Shown: piece after piece, positions 1 through 8,487 of the stretch
Position numbering within the stretch: the stretch's first letter is position 1
Layout of the letters: each line of letters opens with the position of its first letter
Source: Hoeflea sp.
GTDB taxonomy: Bacteria > Pseudomonadota > Alphaproteobacteria > Rhizobiales > Rhizobiaceae
Reading direction: 5' to 3'
DNA length: 64,000 bases
Assembly: GCF_002733955.1 (NCBI RefSeq)
Contig: NZ_NVXQ01000002.1
Location: forward strand, 186,001 to 250,000
Notes under the pieces: generated by a model
Databases searched by the model: none
What the model saw: only the letters and a program-made list of their open reading frames with translations
What the model was told of the DNA's origin: nothing
Position numbers and translations under genes: made by a program

Positions 1-996
1 ATCGGTGATTCCCATGCGGCCCACCGGCTTGCCGCGAATAAGGATCGCCTCGGCATCCCCAACCTGGTCTTCGCCCGACAGAACATCGAACAATTCGCTC
101 TGCCCGTTGCCGGCGACACCGGCGATGGCCACCACTTCGCCCGCGCGGACCGACAGCTCGATATCCTTGAGCGCCACCGCAAACGGCGTGCGCGACGGGG
201 CACTGAGTTTCCTGATTTCAACCAGCATTTCACCCGGCTCGCCGAGACCGGCACCGGAAATTTCGGCCACTTCGCCGCCGACCATCATGCGCGCCAGCGA
301 GGACGGCGTTTCCTGCCGCGGATCGCAGGCACCGGTGACCTTGCCATGGCGCAGCACGGTAGCCCGGTCGCAGATGCGCTGAACTTCCTCGAGACGGTGG
401 CTGATATAGAGAACCGAGCGGCCCTCGGCCTTCAGCTTCGCCAGCGTTTCAAACAGCTTGTCGGCTTCCTGCGGCGTCAGCACCGAGGTTGGCTCGTCAA
501 GAATGATCAGTTCCGGGTTCTGCAACAGCGCCCGGACAATCTCGATGCGTTGCCGTTCGCCGACGGACAGATCGGCGACATGGGCCGACGGATCAAGTGG
601 CAATCCATATTCCAGCGAGAGTCGCCGGGCTTCTTCGGAAATCCGGTCAATGGCGACATTGCCATCCAGCGCCAGCGCGATGTTCTCTGCCACCGTCAGC
701 GCTTCGAACAGCGAAAAATGCTGGAACACCATGCCCACGCCGGTGGCGCGCGCCTCGCCGGGGCTGCCGATACTGACCGGCTTACCCTTCCACAGGATTT
801 CGCCGCCGCTCGGATCCAGAACCCCGAACAGCATCTTGACCAGCGTTGACTTGCCGGCCCCGTTTTCCCCCAGGAGTGCATGGATTTCGCCCGGAGCAAT
901 CGCGAGGTCGATCTCGTCGCAGGCTCTCAGGCTCCCGAAAATCTTGGTCAGCCCCTTTGTTTCCAAAAGCGGCGTTTCGGTCTTTTGGTTTTGCAC
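1..996 (-). CDS. Nucleoside/simple-sugar ABC transporter ATP-binding protein (BmpA/YufO type), 3' end outside window
   Basis: Cytoplasmic ATPase of a CUT2-like importer; such proteins carry two fused ABC modules and partner with two permeases and a BMP-family lipoprotein. The visible 332 residues begin at a GTG with an AGGGGG ribosome site 5 bases upstream. Module 1 has a Walker A (GENGAGKST, residues 43-51), a Q-loop in VFQHFSLFEA, the signature LSVGE and Walker B ILDEPTSVLTPQEA. LSVGE in place of LSGGQ, together with LTPQEA, is typical of the nucleoside (BMP) branch rather than the ribose branch. Module 2 starts near residue 245 and reaches AGVAGNGQSELFDVLSG before the coding frame leaves the window on the left. 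The permease genes would be expected just beyond that edge. Substrate is inferred only from the subfamily. Confidence 0.88.
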   Translation of the reverse strand, partial: MQNQKTETPLLETKGLTKIFGSLRACDEIDLAIAPGEIHALLGENGAGKSTLVKMLFGVLDPSGGEILWKGKPVSIGSPGEARATGVGMVFQHFSLFEALTVAENIALALDGNVAIDRISEEARRLSLEYGLPLDPSAHVADLSVGERQRIEIVRALLQNPELIILDEPTSVLTPQEADKLFETLAKLKAEGRSVLYISHRLEEVQRICDRATVLRHGKVTGACDPRQETPSSLARMMVGGEVAEISGAGLGEPGEMLVEIRKLSAPSRTPFAVALKDIELSVRAGEVVAIAGVAGNGQSELFDVLSGEDQVGDAEAILIRGKPVGRMGITD

Positions 997-1296
997 GTCA
1001 CCCCCTGAATTCCGTAACCCCGGAATCGCCTAGTTTTGAGGCATTTTTGACCGAAGCACAAGAAACAAGCTTCACCATATGTCGCCGAAATTCAAGTGGC
1101 CGGCTTTTGGCAAAGATGTCGAGTTTTCAGCATCAAACGCAATAATTGTGCGTTGCACAAGCCTGCTGCGGCGGAAAACAGCGAGCAAATTCAACGCCCC
1201 CGAATTTCTACCCTTCGAAAAATGTGTTTACCGGTCTGCTTTCTCAAAAATATCCTGATAGTGCTTTCGATCCAGACGGTGCAATTGTTCCCCGGT
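997..1296. other. Intergenic region upstream of the ABC ATPase gene
   Basis: About 300 bases without a credible gene between qor and the ABC ATPase gene, both on the minus strand. It is more AT-rich than its flanks and contains one clean inverted repeat (listed separately). It probably carries the promoter of the ABC operon, but I could not assign convincing -35 and -10 boxes. Confidence 0.6.
1146..1160. promoter_or_regulatory. Candidate operator: TTGTGC-GTT-GCACAA inverted repeat
   Basis: A perfect 6-base inverted repeat with a 3-base centre lies about 150 bases upstream of the ABC ATPase start. Its size and symmetry suit a dimeric repressor site of the GntR or LacI type. No regulator gene adjoins it in this window, so the binding protein is unknown. 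Confidence 0.3.
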
Positions 1297-2271
1297 TCAC
1301 GGCAGCAGAACCGTGGTGCCGGTGGTCTTGCGTCCTTCCAGATCGCCATGCGCCCGCCCGGCCTCGGCGAGCGGATAGCGCTGATTGATCTCGATGTTTA
1401 CGACCCCGCGGGAGACAACGTCGAACAGGGCATCGGCCGAGGCGACCAGTTCCGGGCGGCTGGCAATATAGGTAAACAGCGTCGGCCGTGTCGCAAACAG
1501 CGATCCCTTCTGCGCCAGGATGCCAATGTTGAAAGGTTCGATCGGACCCGACGACTGGCCGAAACTGGCCCACAGCCCCCGGGGCTTGAGACAATCGAGC
1601 GAGCCGGGAAACGTGTCCTTGCCAACCGAATCGTAAACCACGTCGGCCCCCTTGCCACCGGTGATCTCCTTGACGCGTTCGACAAAGTCTTCGGTCCGGT
1701 AGTTGATCACGTGGTCGAAGCCGTTGGCGGCAGCCAGTTCCGCCTTTTCCGGTGAGCCCACGGTTCCGATCACCGTGGCTCCCAGCGCCTTGGCCCACTG
1801 GCCGACGATGAGACCGACTCCGCCGGCTGCGGCGTGATAGAGGATCGTGTCGCCGGGCTTCACCTCATAGGTGCGCCTGAGCAGATATTCCGCCGTCATG
1901 CCCTTGAGCATCATGCTTGCAGCCACATCCAGCGCGATACCGTCGGGCACCTTGACCAGCTTGTCAGCGGCGATCAGCCGTTCCTGAGCATAGGCGCCGA
2001 TCGGACCGGCATAGGCGACCCGGTCGCCTTGCTTGAACAGGCTGACGCCCTCGCCCACGGCGGTAACCACCCCGGCTGCCTCGTTGCCGGGCACCAGCGG
2101 CAAGCCGTTCGGGGCCGGGTACAGCCCGGTCCTAAAATAGACATCGATGAAGTTCAGGCCAACCGCTTCCTGCCGCAGCCTGACCTCGCCGGGACCGGGT
2201 TCACCCACCTCGTGGTCGCGCCACTCCAGAATCTCCGGGCCGCCATGCTGTGAAACGAGGATCGCTTTCAT
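1297..2271 (-). CDS. qor: NADPH:quinone oxidoreductase, zeta-crystallin type
   Basis: Cytosolic medium-chain dehydrogenase/reductase, 324 residues, the normal length for the QOR family, which reduces quinones by one electron with NADPH. It opens MKAILVSQHGGPEILEW, has the PGNEAAGVV segment near residue 61 and the nucleotide-binding AAAGGVG at residues 147-153, and lacks the Cys-rich structural zinc loop of alcohol dehydrogenases, as expected for this zinc-free branch. The ATG has a GGAG ribosome site 8 bases upstream. It stands 53 bases downstream of pcs on the same strand and could be cotranscribed with it. Physiological substrate cannot be read from the sequence. Confidence 0.88.
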   Translation of the reverse strand: MKAILVSQHGGPEILEWRDHEVGEPGPGEVRLRQEAVGLNFIDVYFRTGLYPAPNGLPLVPGNEAAGVVTAVGEGVSLFKQGDRVAYAGPIGAYAQERLIAADKLVKVPDGIALDVAASMMLKGMTAEYLLRRTYEVKPGDTILYHAAAGGVGLIVGQWAKALGATVIGTVGSPEKAELAAANGFDHVINYRTEDFVERVKEITGGKGADVVYDSVGKDTFPGSLDCLKPRGLWASFGQSSGPIEPFNIGILAQKGSLFATRPTLFTYIASRPELVASADALFDVVSRGVVNIEINQRYPLAEAGRAHGDLEGRKTTGTTVLLP

Positions 2272-2324
2272 ATCGGTATCTCCAACCTGTCAGGGACCGC
2301 ACGGACGGCGGTGCCGAACCATTA

Positions 2325-3062
2325 TTACTCGGCAGCGCGCCGCCCGAGACCGGGAAACATCTGCATGATCCCGCCGATGACGAACAGGTAGCCACCGGTC
2401 AGCATCACCGCCCACATCAGCCATTCCGGGCTCTCAAAGCGCAACAGCAGCGCATAGGCCGACAACACCGACCAGATCCCGAACATCGTCAGGTTCAGCC
2501 ACCGCAGCCGCACCACCCGCACCGGATGCAGGAAGTTGATCGGCAGAAAGGTCATGAACACCGCTGCCAGAACGATGGCGAAGGCGACCGCCTCCGACGC
2601 GTTGGTCACGAACAGCGTGTAGACCAGCATGTTCCAGGCGACCGGGAAGCCGGAGAAGAAGTTCTCGTCGGTCTTCATGCCCATATCGGCATAATAGATC
2701 GCGCTCGACACCACGATCAGCCCGGCCGCCACGAATGACAGCGGCTCGCCGATCATGCCGCTCTGGTAGAGCGCGAATGCCGGAATCAGCACATAGGTGA
2801 CATAGTCGATCACATTGTCGAGCATCACCCCGGACCAGTTCGGCAGCACTTCCTTGACGTTTAGCTTGCGCGCGATCGGCCCGTCGATGCCATCGATCAG
2901 CATGGCAACGGCCAGCCACCACCACAGGTCGACAAACCGGCTTTCCGCCGCCGCCACCAGCGCCAGAAACGCCATGAAGGAACCGCTGGCGGTCAGGATG
3001 TGAACCGAAAACGCCCGAATTTCCGCGTAGGGAACGCGGCGATATTTGAATGGAAGCTTCAT
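2325..3062 (-). CDS. pcs: Phosphatidylcholine synthase (Pcs, CDP-diacylglycerol:choline)
   Basis: Integral membrane enzyme that condenses choline with CDP-diacylglycerol to give phosphatidylcholine directly, the Pcs route of rhizobia and relatives. The 245-residue product starts MKLPFKYRRVPYAEIRAFSV, as in rhizobial PcsA. The CDP-alcohol phosphotransferase motif has the Pcs-specific long spacing: D60 G61, A64 R65, G78, D82 and D86 (12 residues between AR and G rather than 8). Several hydrophobic helices follow. The ATG at 3062 is preferred over an upstream in-frame start at 3158 because it has a GGAGG ribosome site 10 bases upstream, does not overlap the preceding gene and matches the family N-terminus. 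It is the last gene of a DUF2182-DUF1326-pcs run, 25 bases after DUF1326. Confidence 0.93.
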   Translation of the reverse strand: MKLPFKYRRVPYAEIRAFSVHILTASGSFMAFLALVAAAESRFVDLWWWLAVAMLIDGIDGPIARKLNVKEVLPNWSGVMLDNVIDYVTYVLIPAFALYQSGMIGEPLSFVAAGLIVVSSAIYYADMGMKTDENFFSGFPVAWNMLVYTLFVTNASEAVAFAIVLAAVFMTFLPINFLHPVRVVRLRWLNLTMFGIWSVLSAYALLLRFESPEWLMWAVMLTGGYLFVIGGIMQMFPGLGRRAAE

Positions 3063-3087
3063 GCCGCCTGCGCCTCCCAGCGCAATC

Positions 3088-3705
3088 TCAGTTGGGGCCG
3101 CTCCAGTCGAGGGCACAGATTTCGGCTGAACGGCCGGCAAAGTTCCAGTTGCGGCCAAAGGCGCGCAGCTTGGATTTTTCCGACTTGGCCACGATGATCT
3201 CGGGCGCGATCCAGTATTCCGAATTGGAAATCACGGTGTCTTCGCCATGGGTCTTGCCCGGAATTGGCGCGACCACGCCATCGATGATCTTGGGGATCTT
3301 GAAGATGCGCTTCTTGTCTTCGACCTCGTAGCTGATCGGCTCCTGCTGCACGCCGAGAAAGTTGCCGACGAGGATCGATAAAAGCGATGTCGTGCCGCCG
3401 GCCTTGCCGGTGAAGATCTTGGTAAAAGCCTTGGTGGCGTAGATCGAGGCCCGCTTGTCGACGAAAAGCCCGGCAGTCCAGTTGCCACGGCTCATATAGC
3501 CTGGAATTTCCATGATCAGTCCGAGATTGAGCCCGGAGAGGTCGGTGTCGCCGTAATAGCCATTGTCGACCTTGAACCCGGCCCAGGTCTGGCAATAGCC
3601 TTCGGTGGGCGGATGCTGGCCAAGCGACAGCACGCACGGACAAAACACCGTGCAATTGCAGGACAGCACCAATTCGCCCTTCAAGGCCCATTCGACATCA
3701 GCCAT
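3088..3705 (-). CDS. DUF1326 domain protein with N-terminal CxCxxxCxC motif
   Basis: Uncharacterised 205-residue protein. Near the N-terminus the motif CNCTVFCPC (C16, C18, C22, C24) offers four closely spaced thiols, a probable metal or redox site, followed by a beta-rich DUF1326 body with no clear membrane helix. It lies between a DUF2182 membrane protein (38 bases upstream) and pcs. DUF1326 and DUF2182 genes are commonly neighbours, so the two products probably act together; a role in copper or other thiophilic metal handling is inference. Start: ATG with GGGAG about 9 bases upstream. Confidence 0.85.
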   Translation of the reverse strand: MADVEWALKGELVLSCNCTVFCPCVLSLGQHPPTEGYCQTWAGFKVDNGYYGDTDLSGLNLGLIMEIPGYMSRGNWTAGLFVDKRASIYATKAFTKIFTGKAGGTTSLLSILVGNFLGVQQEPISYEVEDKKRIFKIPKIIDGVVAPIPGKTHGEDTVISNSEYWIAPEIIVAKSEKSKLRAFGRNWNFAGRSAEICALDWSGPN

Positions 3706-3743
3706 TCACATCATCTCCCTCAAGCCTCTGTTGTCGGCTTTTG

Positions 3744-4688
3744 TCATGCCAAAGCGCTCCAAATCAGCGCTGCTCCCCAAACACTTAGTATCGCGCCGCC
3801 GGCTTTCGTTGTCACCCGCCCTGCTCCGGTTTTCTCCAGAAATGTGAATAGGGTGAGCGCGGCCATCCAGACCACATTCATGCTGCCGACTGCAAGCATC
3901 ATCAGCATCAAGGCCCAGCAGCAGCCCAGGCACCAAATGCCCTGTTCCATGCCCAGCCGGAACACTCCGCCTATGGATGTCTTCCAGCGGGCAAACAGCG
4001 TGGTGAACGGGTTGCGGCACTTGGTCAGGCAGGCCTGCTTCAAAGCCGTAAACTGGTACAGACCGGCCCCCAGAAGGATAAGCCCGGCGATCACACCCTT
4101 GGTCGGGCTGGTGGCCGACGTTCCGCTTAGCTGCGCGATTCCCATCTGCACCAGCGTGAAACCGACGGCAGCCAGCGCCCAGACGCTGAGATAACCTGCG
4201 GTCAGAACGGCTGGATGAACCACCGGCTCGCCACGCGCGGCGGCGGTATCTGCGATCTCGGCATAGGTGCGGATCATCGGCGCGGCGGTCGGCAGCATCA
4301 TCGCCGCCGACATGGCAAACCACATCAGGAACAGGGCAATGGCAAGCGCCGGAAAAGAGCCACCCGAAAGCAAAAGTCCCGCATCTGCGGACAGACAAAG
4401 GTCCGCGATTGTGGCAGCAAACGAACCCGGTTCGACCGGAAGAAAGCGCGAAATCAACGACATGCCGGGTCCCAGCGGACGCGCGGTGCCCTGCAGCTCG
4501 ACAATCGAACCCGCCATCGACATGAGGAACCACCAGGCAAGGCCGGCGGTCATGAGCACCATGGCAAGCACGGGCCACGTCGGCCGCCGCGCCAGCCTGG
4601 CAATCACGCGACCCGGACGGTCCAGCCGGTCAAACCGGCCGTCGAGCGGATCTGTGTTTGCCCTTGGGCTGAACATGCGCCAAATCAT
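3744..4688 (-). CDS. DUF2182 predicted metal-binding integral membrane protein
   Basis: 314-residue inner-membrane protein with about six hydrophobic segments. It carries the family hallmarks: a Met-rich helix (MWFAMSAAMMLPTAAPMI), a KQACLTKCRNP loop with two cysteines, and a GIWCLGCCWALMLMMLAVG helix with a Cys-x2-CC cluster. Cys and Met inside helices suggest binding or passage of a soft metal such as copper, but no biochemical function is established. It is the first gene of the DUF2182-DUF1326-pcs run and is divergent from the UbiH-like gene 80 bases away. Confidence 0.85.
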   Translation of the reverse strand: MIWRMFSPRANTDPLDGRFDRLDRPGRVIARLARRPTWPVLAMVLMTAGLAWWFLMSMAGSIVELQGTARPLGPGMSLISRFLPVEPGSFAATIADLCLSADAGLLLSGGSFPALAIALFLMWFAMSAAMMLPTAAPMIRTYAEIADTAAARGEPVVHPAVLTAGYLSVWALAAVGFTLVQMGIAQLSGTSATSPTKGVIAGLILLGAGLYQFTALKQACLTKCRNPFTTLFARWKTSIGGVFRLGMEQGIWCLGCCWALMLMMLAVGSMNVVWMAALTLFTFLEKTGAGRVTTKAGGAILSVWGAALIWSALA

Positions 4689-4768
4689 CCCATGGAGTTC
4701 GCTGGTCAGCCGATGTAAAGGATGGACCGGTCCAAAGGCAATTGGTTCGACAGTGAAAGGGCAAAGAA

Positions 4769-5965
4769 TTGCGTGAGCAGTACGATATCGCGGTCATCGG
4801 TGGTGGTCTTGCCGGATCCGTCACAGCCCTGGCGGCAGCCGCCGAAGGCTGGCGCGTTGCCTTCATCGCACCGCAGCCTCCCCGGCAGGATGGGCGCACC
4901 ACGGCGCTTTTGTCGGAATCGATCGATCTCTTGACCCGGCTGGGCATTTGGGAAGACATCCGCCCGGCCTCGGCTCCCTTGCGCACCATGCGCATTCTCG
5001 ATGGCACCACGCGTCTGTTCCGTTCGCCGCCAGTCTCGTTCCGCTCGAGCGAAATCGATCTTGATGCCTTTGGCTACAACATTCCCAACCAGCCGCTGTT
5101 CGACGTGCTCCAGGCGGCAACCCGCGGCTCCGACCTGATCGACCGCTTCGAGAGCCCGATGCTTGAGGCCGAGCAATCCGAGGATCTGGTTCGTCTCGCG
5201 CTTGAGGACGGCACCGAAATCACAGCGCTTGCAGCTTTGGCAGCGGACGGCCGCGGCTCCAAGCTCCGCGACGCGATCGGCATCAAGGTCAAGACCTGGT
5301 CCTATCCGCAAACGGCCCTGGTGCTGAACTTTTCGCACACCATCGGCCACGCGGATACCTCGACCGAATTTCACACCGAGCGCGGCCCCTTCACCCAGGT
5401 TCCGCTGCCGGGCAAACGCTCAAGCCTGGTCTGGGCCGTAAAGCCGGAAGAGGCCGATGGAATTGTCTCCCTGCCCCGCGATGAACTCAATGCCGAGGTG
5501 GAATCGCGCATGCGCTCCATCCTCGGCGCGGTTCAGGTGGAAGGTGACGTCCAGGCCTGGCCGCTTTCGAGCCTGATTGCCGAGAGCTTTGGCAACGGGC
5601 GGACCATGCTGGTGGGTGAAACCGGACACGCCTTTCCACCCATCGGTGCGCAGGGCCTCAACCTCGGCCTGCGCGATATCATGCAGGCGATCGAGGCAAT
5701 CATAGATGCGGGCGGGCCGCAGAACGCGCCGCAGGCCGTCCGCGCCTTCAACCGCCGGCGCCGGGTGGACGTGACCAGCCGCACCGCTGGCGTCGATCTT
5801 CTCAACCGAACATTGCTGAGCTCGTTTCTGCCGGTCCAGGCGCTGCGCGCCGGCGGTCTGGCAGCGCTGTCGGCCATTCCCCCGCTCCGGCTTCTGGCCA
5901 TGCGCGAGGGCATGACACCGGGCTGGCGCAAGAATCGCTCCGGCACGGCAACGCCACGCTTCTGA
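4769..5965 (+). CDS. UbiH/UbiF/COQ6-family FAD-dependent hydroxylase
   Basis: 398-residue flavoprotein monooxygenase of the family that hydroxylates ubiquinone precursors. Residues 8-16 form the dinucleotide motif (IGGGLAG), ADGRGS at 159-164 is the second FAD contact (usually DG), and GETGHAFPPIGAQG from residue 283 is a variant of the GDAAHxxxPxxGQG motif. Start is TTG at 4769, giving the REQYDIAVIGGG N-terminus directly; no ATG fits. A purine-rich AAAGGG lies about 9 bases upstream. In rhizobia this gene often sits beside an AEC transporter, as here. Which ring position of ubiquinone it modifies cannot be told from sequence. Confidence 0.85.
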   Translation: MREQYDIAVIGGGLAGSVTALAAAAEGWRVAFIAPQPPRQDGRTTALLSESIDLLTRLGIWEDIRPASAPLRTMRILDGTTRLFRSPPVSFRSSEIDLDAFGYNIPNQPLFDVLQAATRGSDLIDRFESPMLEAEQSEDLVRLALEDGTEITALAALAADGRGSKLRDAIGIKVKTWSYPQTALVLNFSHTIGHADTSTEFHTERGPFTQVPLPGKRSSLVWAVKPEEADGIVSLPRDELNAEVESRMRSILGAVQVEGDVQAWPLSSLIAESFGNGRTMLVGETGHAFPPIGAQGLNLGLRDIMQAIEAIIDAGGPQNAPQAVRAFNRRRRVDVTSRTAGVDLLNRTLLSSFLPVQALRAGGLAALSAIPPLRLLAMREGMTPGWRKNRSGTATPRF

Positions 5966-5972
5966 CAATGCA

Positions 5973-5998
5973 TTCAAAACCTCTCGCAAGGTATTGAA
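5973..5998. terminator. Hairpin between convergent ubiH-like and AEC genes
   Basis: Ten-base arms TTCAAAACCT and AGGTATTGAA with one mismatch enclose a 6-base loop, directly after the UbiH-like stop and followed by AT-rich sequence. It is placed to end transcription of the hydroxylase gene, though the stem is weak. Confidence 0.4.
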
Positions 5999-6031
5999 TT
6001 GTATATTAGTAACACCTAACGATGCTTTCGA

Positions 6032-6049
6032 AATTTTGCGCGCAAAATT
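6032..6049. repeat. Perfect 18-bp palindrome at the AEC gene stop
   Basis: The half-sites AATTTTGCG and CGCAAAATT abut with no spacer and touch the stop codon of the AEC transporter gene. It may form the core of a bidirectional terminator, with T-rich arms on either strand, or be a protein site. Confidence 0.4.
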
Positions 6050-7014
6050 CAGCCGGGAAACAGATCCGGCGGCAAGGTGCCGCTGGTGATCAGCCACAAC
6101 AGCGCGGAGACGGAACCGACGCTGCACACCGTGGTCACCAGAACCGTGGCAGAGGCGCGCTCGACCCAGGTGGAGTATTGCTGCGCGATGACAAACACAT
6201 TGGTGGCGGTCGGCAGCGACGCAAGCAACACGGCGGTGTAGACCCAGACCGGTTCGAAATCGCCCATCAGGCTCAGCCCGAGATACATCATCACCGGGTG
6301 CGCGATCAGCTTCATCGGCACGATGAACCCCAGTTCCACAGGCACGCGCTTGAGCGGTCTCAGCGCCAGCGTCACCCCCATCGCAAACAGTGCACAAGGG
6401 GCCGCGGCCTGGGCCAGGTAGTCGATCAGCCTCCCGACCGGCAACGGCGGCACGAATTCGACCCATGCAGCGGCAACGCCCACCACCGTCGCAAGGATGA
6501 ACGGGTGAAACGCGATCTTGCGGGTTACCCCGAGCGCCAGCGCGCCCGGACTGCGGTGATCGCCGCCGGCCAACGCCATCATCATCGGCGCAATGGTGAA
6601 ATGCATGATGTTCTCGAAGCAGAAGATCAGCGCCACCGGCACTGCGGCGGGTTCTCCGAACGCCAGAATGGCGATGCCCGGCCCCATGTAGCCGATATTG
6701 CCGTAGGCACCCGCCAGGCCCTGCACGGTGGCTTCGCCGATCGCCGCACGGCGGATCAGGATGCTGGCCGCAAACACAAGCGCAAAGACGGTATAGGTCA
6801 CCACCATGCTGGTCAGCACGTAGTCCCAGCGCGCCAGCTGTTCGATCGGGGTGCGCGACAGCAGCTTGAAAAACAGCGCCGGCAGCGACACATAGATGAT
6901 GAAGGTGTTGAGCCACCCCATCGCCTCTTGCGGCTGTTTGGTAATGCGCGCGGCAATGTAGCCAAGCAGGATCAGGCCGAAAAACGGCAGCACAAGACCT
7001 GTGATTTCAGCCAT
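6049..7014 (-). CDS. AEC-family (auxin efflux carrier-like) transporter
   Basis: 321-residue inner-membrane carrier with about ten hydrophobic helices in two inverted halves, as in the AEC/BASS fold. GLAGAYGNIGYMGPGIAI near residues 103-120 is the characteristic first-half motif, and SLPTATNVFVIAQQY near the C-terminus is its second-half counterpart. Bacterial members move small organic anions such as malate or malonate; the substrate here is unknown. ATG with AGGGA 5 bases upstream. It converges on the UbiH-like gene. Confidence 0.87.
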   Translation of the reverse strand: MAEITGLVLPFFGLILLGYIAARITKQPQEAMGWLNTFIIYVSLPALFFKLLSRTPIEQLARWDYVLTSMVVTYTVFALVFAASILIRRAAIGEATVQGLAGAYGNIGYMGPGIAILAFGEPAAVPVALIFCFENIMHFTIAPMMMALAGGDHRSPGALALGVTRKIAFHPFILATVVGVAAAWVEFVPPLPVGRLIDYLAQAAAPCALFAMGVTLALRPLKRVPVELGFIVPMKLIAHPVMMYLGLSLMGDFEPVWVYTAVLLASLPTATNVFVIAQQYSTWVERASATVLVTTVCSVGSVSALLWLITSGTLPPDLFPG

Positions 7015-7149
7015 GCTTGATCCCTGCGAACCCGGTTAATACAATGCGGCGACCCCTGCAGGGGGTAGGTTCCCGGCGCACCGGCGTCAAGGCCAAACAG
7101 TTGAACTTCTGGTCAAAGCTCCCATGTAAAAGGCCAAAGGAACAAAGAC

Positions 7150-7479
7150 ATGCAGCTCAGACAAGCCAAATTTCGCATCGGACAAATCGTCAAGCACCGG
7201 ATTTTCCCGTTCCGTGGCGTGATCTTTGACGTTGATCCGGTCTATGCCAACACCGAGGAGTGGTGGAACGCCATTCCCGAACAGGTGCGTCCCAGCAAGG
7301 ACCAGCCGTTCTATCACCTGCTCGCCGAGAACGACGAGACCGAATACGTGGCCTATGTGTCGGAACAGAACCTGTTGATCGATGACAGCGACAATCCGGT
7401 CCGCCATCCTCAGCTCAAGGAGTTCTTCGAGGCCCAGGTCGACGGCGTCTACCAGCCGAAGGAACGCGTCAGTCACTGA
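7150..7479 (+). CDS. hspQ: Heat shock protein HspQ
   Basis: 109-residue YccV-like domain protein. In enterobacteria HspQ is a specificity-enhancing factor of Lon protease and binds hemimethylated DNA. The sequence shows the family core: KFRIGQIVKHRIFPFRGVIFDVDP at the N-terminus, then EEWWNAIPEQVRPSKDQPFYHLLAE and YVSEQNLL. ATG has AAAGGA 9 bases upstream. It is transcribed alone and ends before a strong hairpin. Confidence 0.93.
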   Translation: MQLRQAKFRIGQIVKHRIFPFRGVIFDVDPVYANTEEWWNAIPEQVRPSKDQPFYHLLAENDETEYVAYVSEQNLLIDDSDNPVRHPQLKEFFEAQVDGVYQPKERVSH

Positions 7480-7518
7480 CGAGGTGATCTGTCGGCTCTC
7501 TGCCTTCATGAAACACGA

Positions 7519-7552
7519 AAGGCTCGGATGCGATAAAGCATCCGGGCCTTTT
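7519..7552. terminator. Rho-independent terminator after hspQ, probably shared with ialB
   Basis: Thirteen-base arms AAGGCTCGGATGC and GCATCCGGGCCTT, with one G-T pair, flank a 6-base loop (GATAAA) and run into TTTT on the plus strand. The minus strand has a matching T run after its own stem, so it can serve both convergent genes. Confidence 0.85.
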
Positions 7553-7575
7553 CAATGCACGATGATCGAGTGCGA

Positions 7576-8184
7576 TCAGTTCTTCTTGGCAGCAGCCTGG
7601 GCGTCTTCAAGCTTCTTGCGGGCTTCCTCGGCCTTCTTGGTCATTTCTTCCTGCAGCAGACGCTGGCGTTCCTGCAGCTCGGACTGGGCAATCGGGTCGC
7701 CGTCATAGGCCTGTGTAAAGCCTTCGAGCGAAATCTTAAGCGGGTTCGGGGTGCGCTGGAAGTTGACCGAGGTCAGAACCAGTTCGCCGCCCTTCTTGAA
7801 CGAGTTGACCATGGCGTCGGTCAGAAGCGCTTCGGCCACGCAGGTTTCAGGCATGCAGATCGCATACTCAAGACGTTGGGCCTGGCCGCCATCGACCTGC
7901 AGGTTGATGCCCGGCTGGATCAGGCGCGCAGTCGGAACAGTGACCTGCATCAGCTTCCGGTTGACCTTGCCGGTCACGGTGATCAGGCCGACGGCTGTCA
8001 GCAGCTGACCGGTCGGTGCGGTGACAAGGTTCTGCACGATGCAGACGTCATTGTCTTCCTGCTTGGTGCAGGTCTTGTACCAGCCCTGGTTGGCGCCCTG
8101 GGCGGTAGCGGTGGCAGGCATGAAAGCGGCGGCGACGCCAACCGACATGACAGCTGCAGAAAGGGTCTTGGTGATGGCGTTCAT
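7576..8184 (-). CDS. IalB-family (invasion associated locus B) periplasmic protein
   Basis: 202-residue exported protein. A signal peptide covers about residues 1-28, ending ATATAQG. The IalB domain follows: WYKTCTKQEDNDVCIVQN with its first Cys pair, then YAICMPETCVAEAL with the second, probably two disulfides. The last 40 residues are highly charged (LQERQRLLQEEMTKKAEEA) and predicted coiled coil, a common rhizobial extension. Named after Bartonella IalB, but most alphaproteobacteria have several paralogs and the molecular role is unsettled. It converges on hspQ. Confidence 0.9.
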   Translation of the reverse strand: MNAITKTLSAAVMSVGVAAAFMPATATAQGANQGWYKTCTKQEDNDVCIVQNLVTAPTGQLLTAVGLITVTGKVNRKLMQVTVPTARLIQPGINLQVDGGQAQRLEYAICMPETCVAEALLTDAMVNSFKKGGELVLTSVNFQRTPNPLKISLEGFTQAYDGDPIAQSELQERQRLLQEEMTKKAEEARKKLEDAQAAAKKN

Positions 8185-8487
8185 TTGGTTTCAGTACTCC
8201 TCATAGGCGGCCATCGGGCCGCGTAGGTTCGCGCGGACACCGCGCCCTCATGTATATGTCGCGCCTTCTCGATTGAAAATGCGGCGACAGCAAGGCTTGT
8301 TTCGGCTTCCTGTTACCGCGTGAAGGCATGAATATCCAGCCCGGCAGCGGGGTTGGGTCAAAAAAATCCTGCCTCGCCCGCTCAGTGGTGGCCTGTTACA
8401 GGAGGCCCGTATATTCTCGGGATTGGGATTCGGCGGTGGCGAATTCCCGGGGAAACCGCCACCCATCACCCTTCGTGAGGAGCGAGA
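8185..8487. other. Divergent upstream region of ialB-like and YejA-like genes
   Basis: About 300 bases with no credible gene. It must hold promoters for the divergent ialB-like and solute-binding-protein genes. Bases 8435-8463 contain an inverted repeat (GGTGGCG and CGCCACC, 15-base loop) inside the probable 5' leader of the plus-strand gene, about 24 bases before its ATG. Confidence 0.55.

Noticed and set aside
5420-6916. 498-codon minus-strand frame
   Set aside because: Overlaps the UbiH-like gene antisense and the AEC gene in another frame; no recognisable domain.
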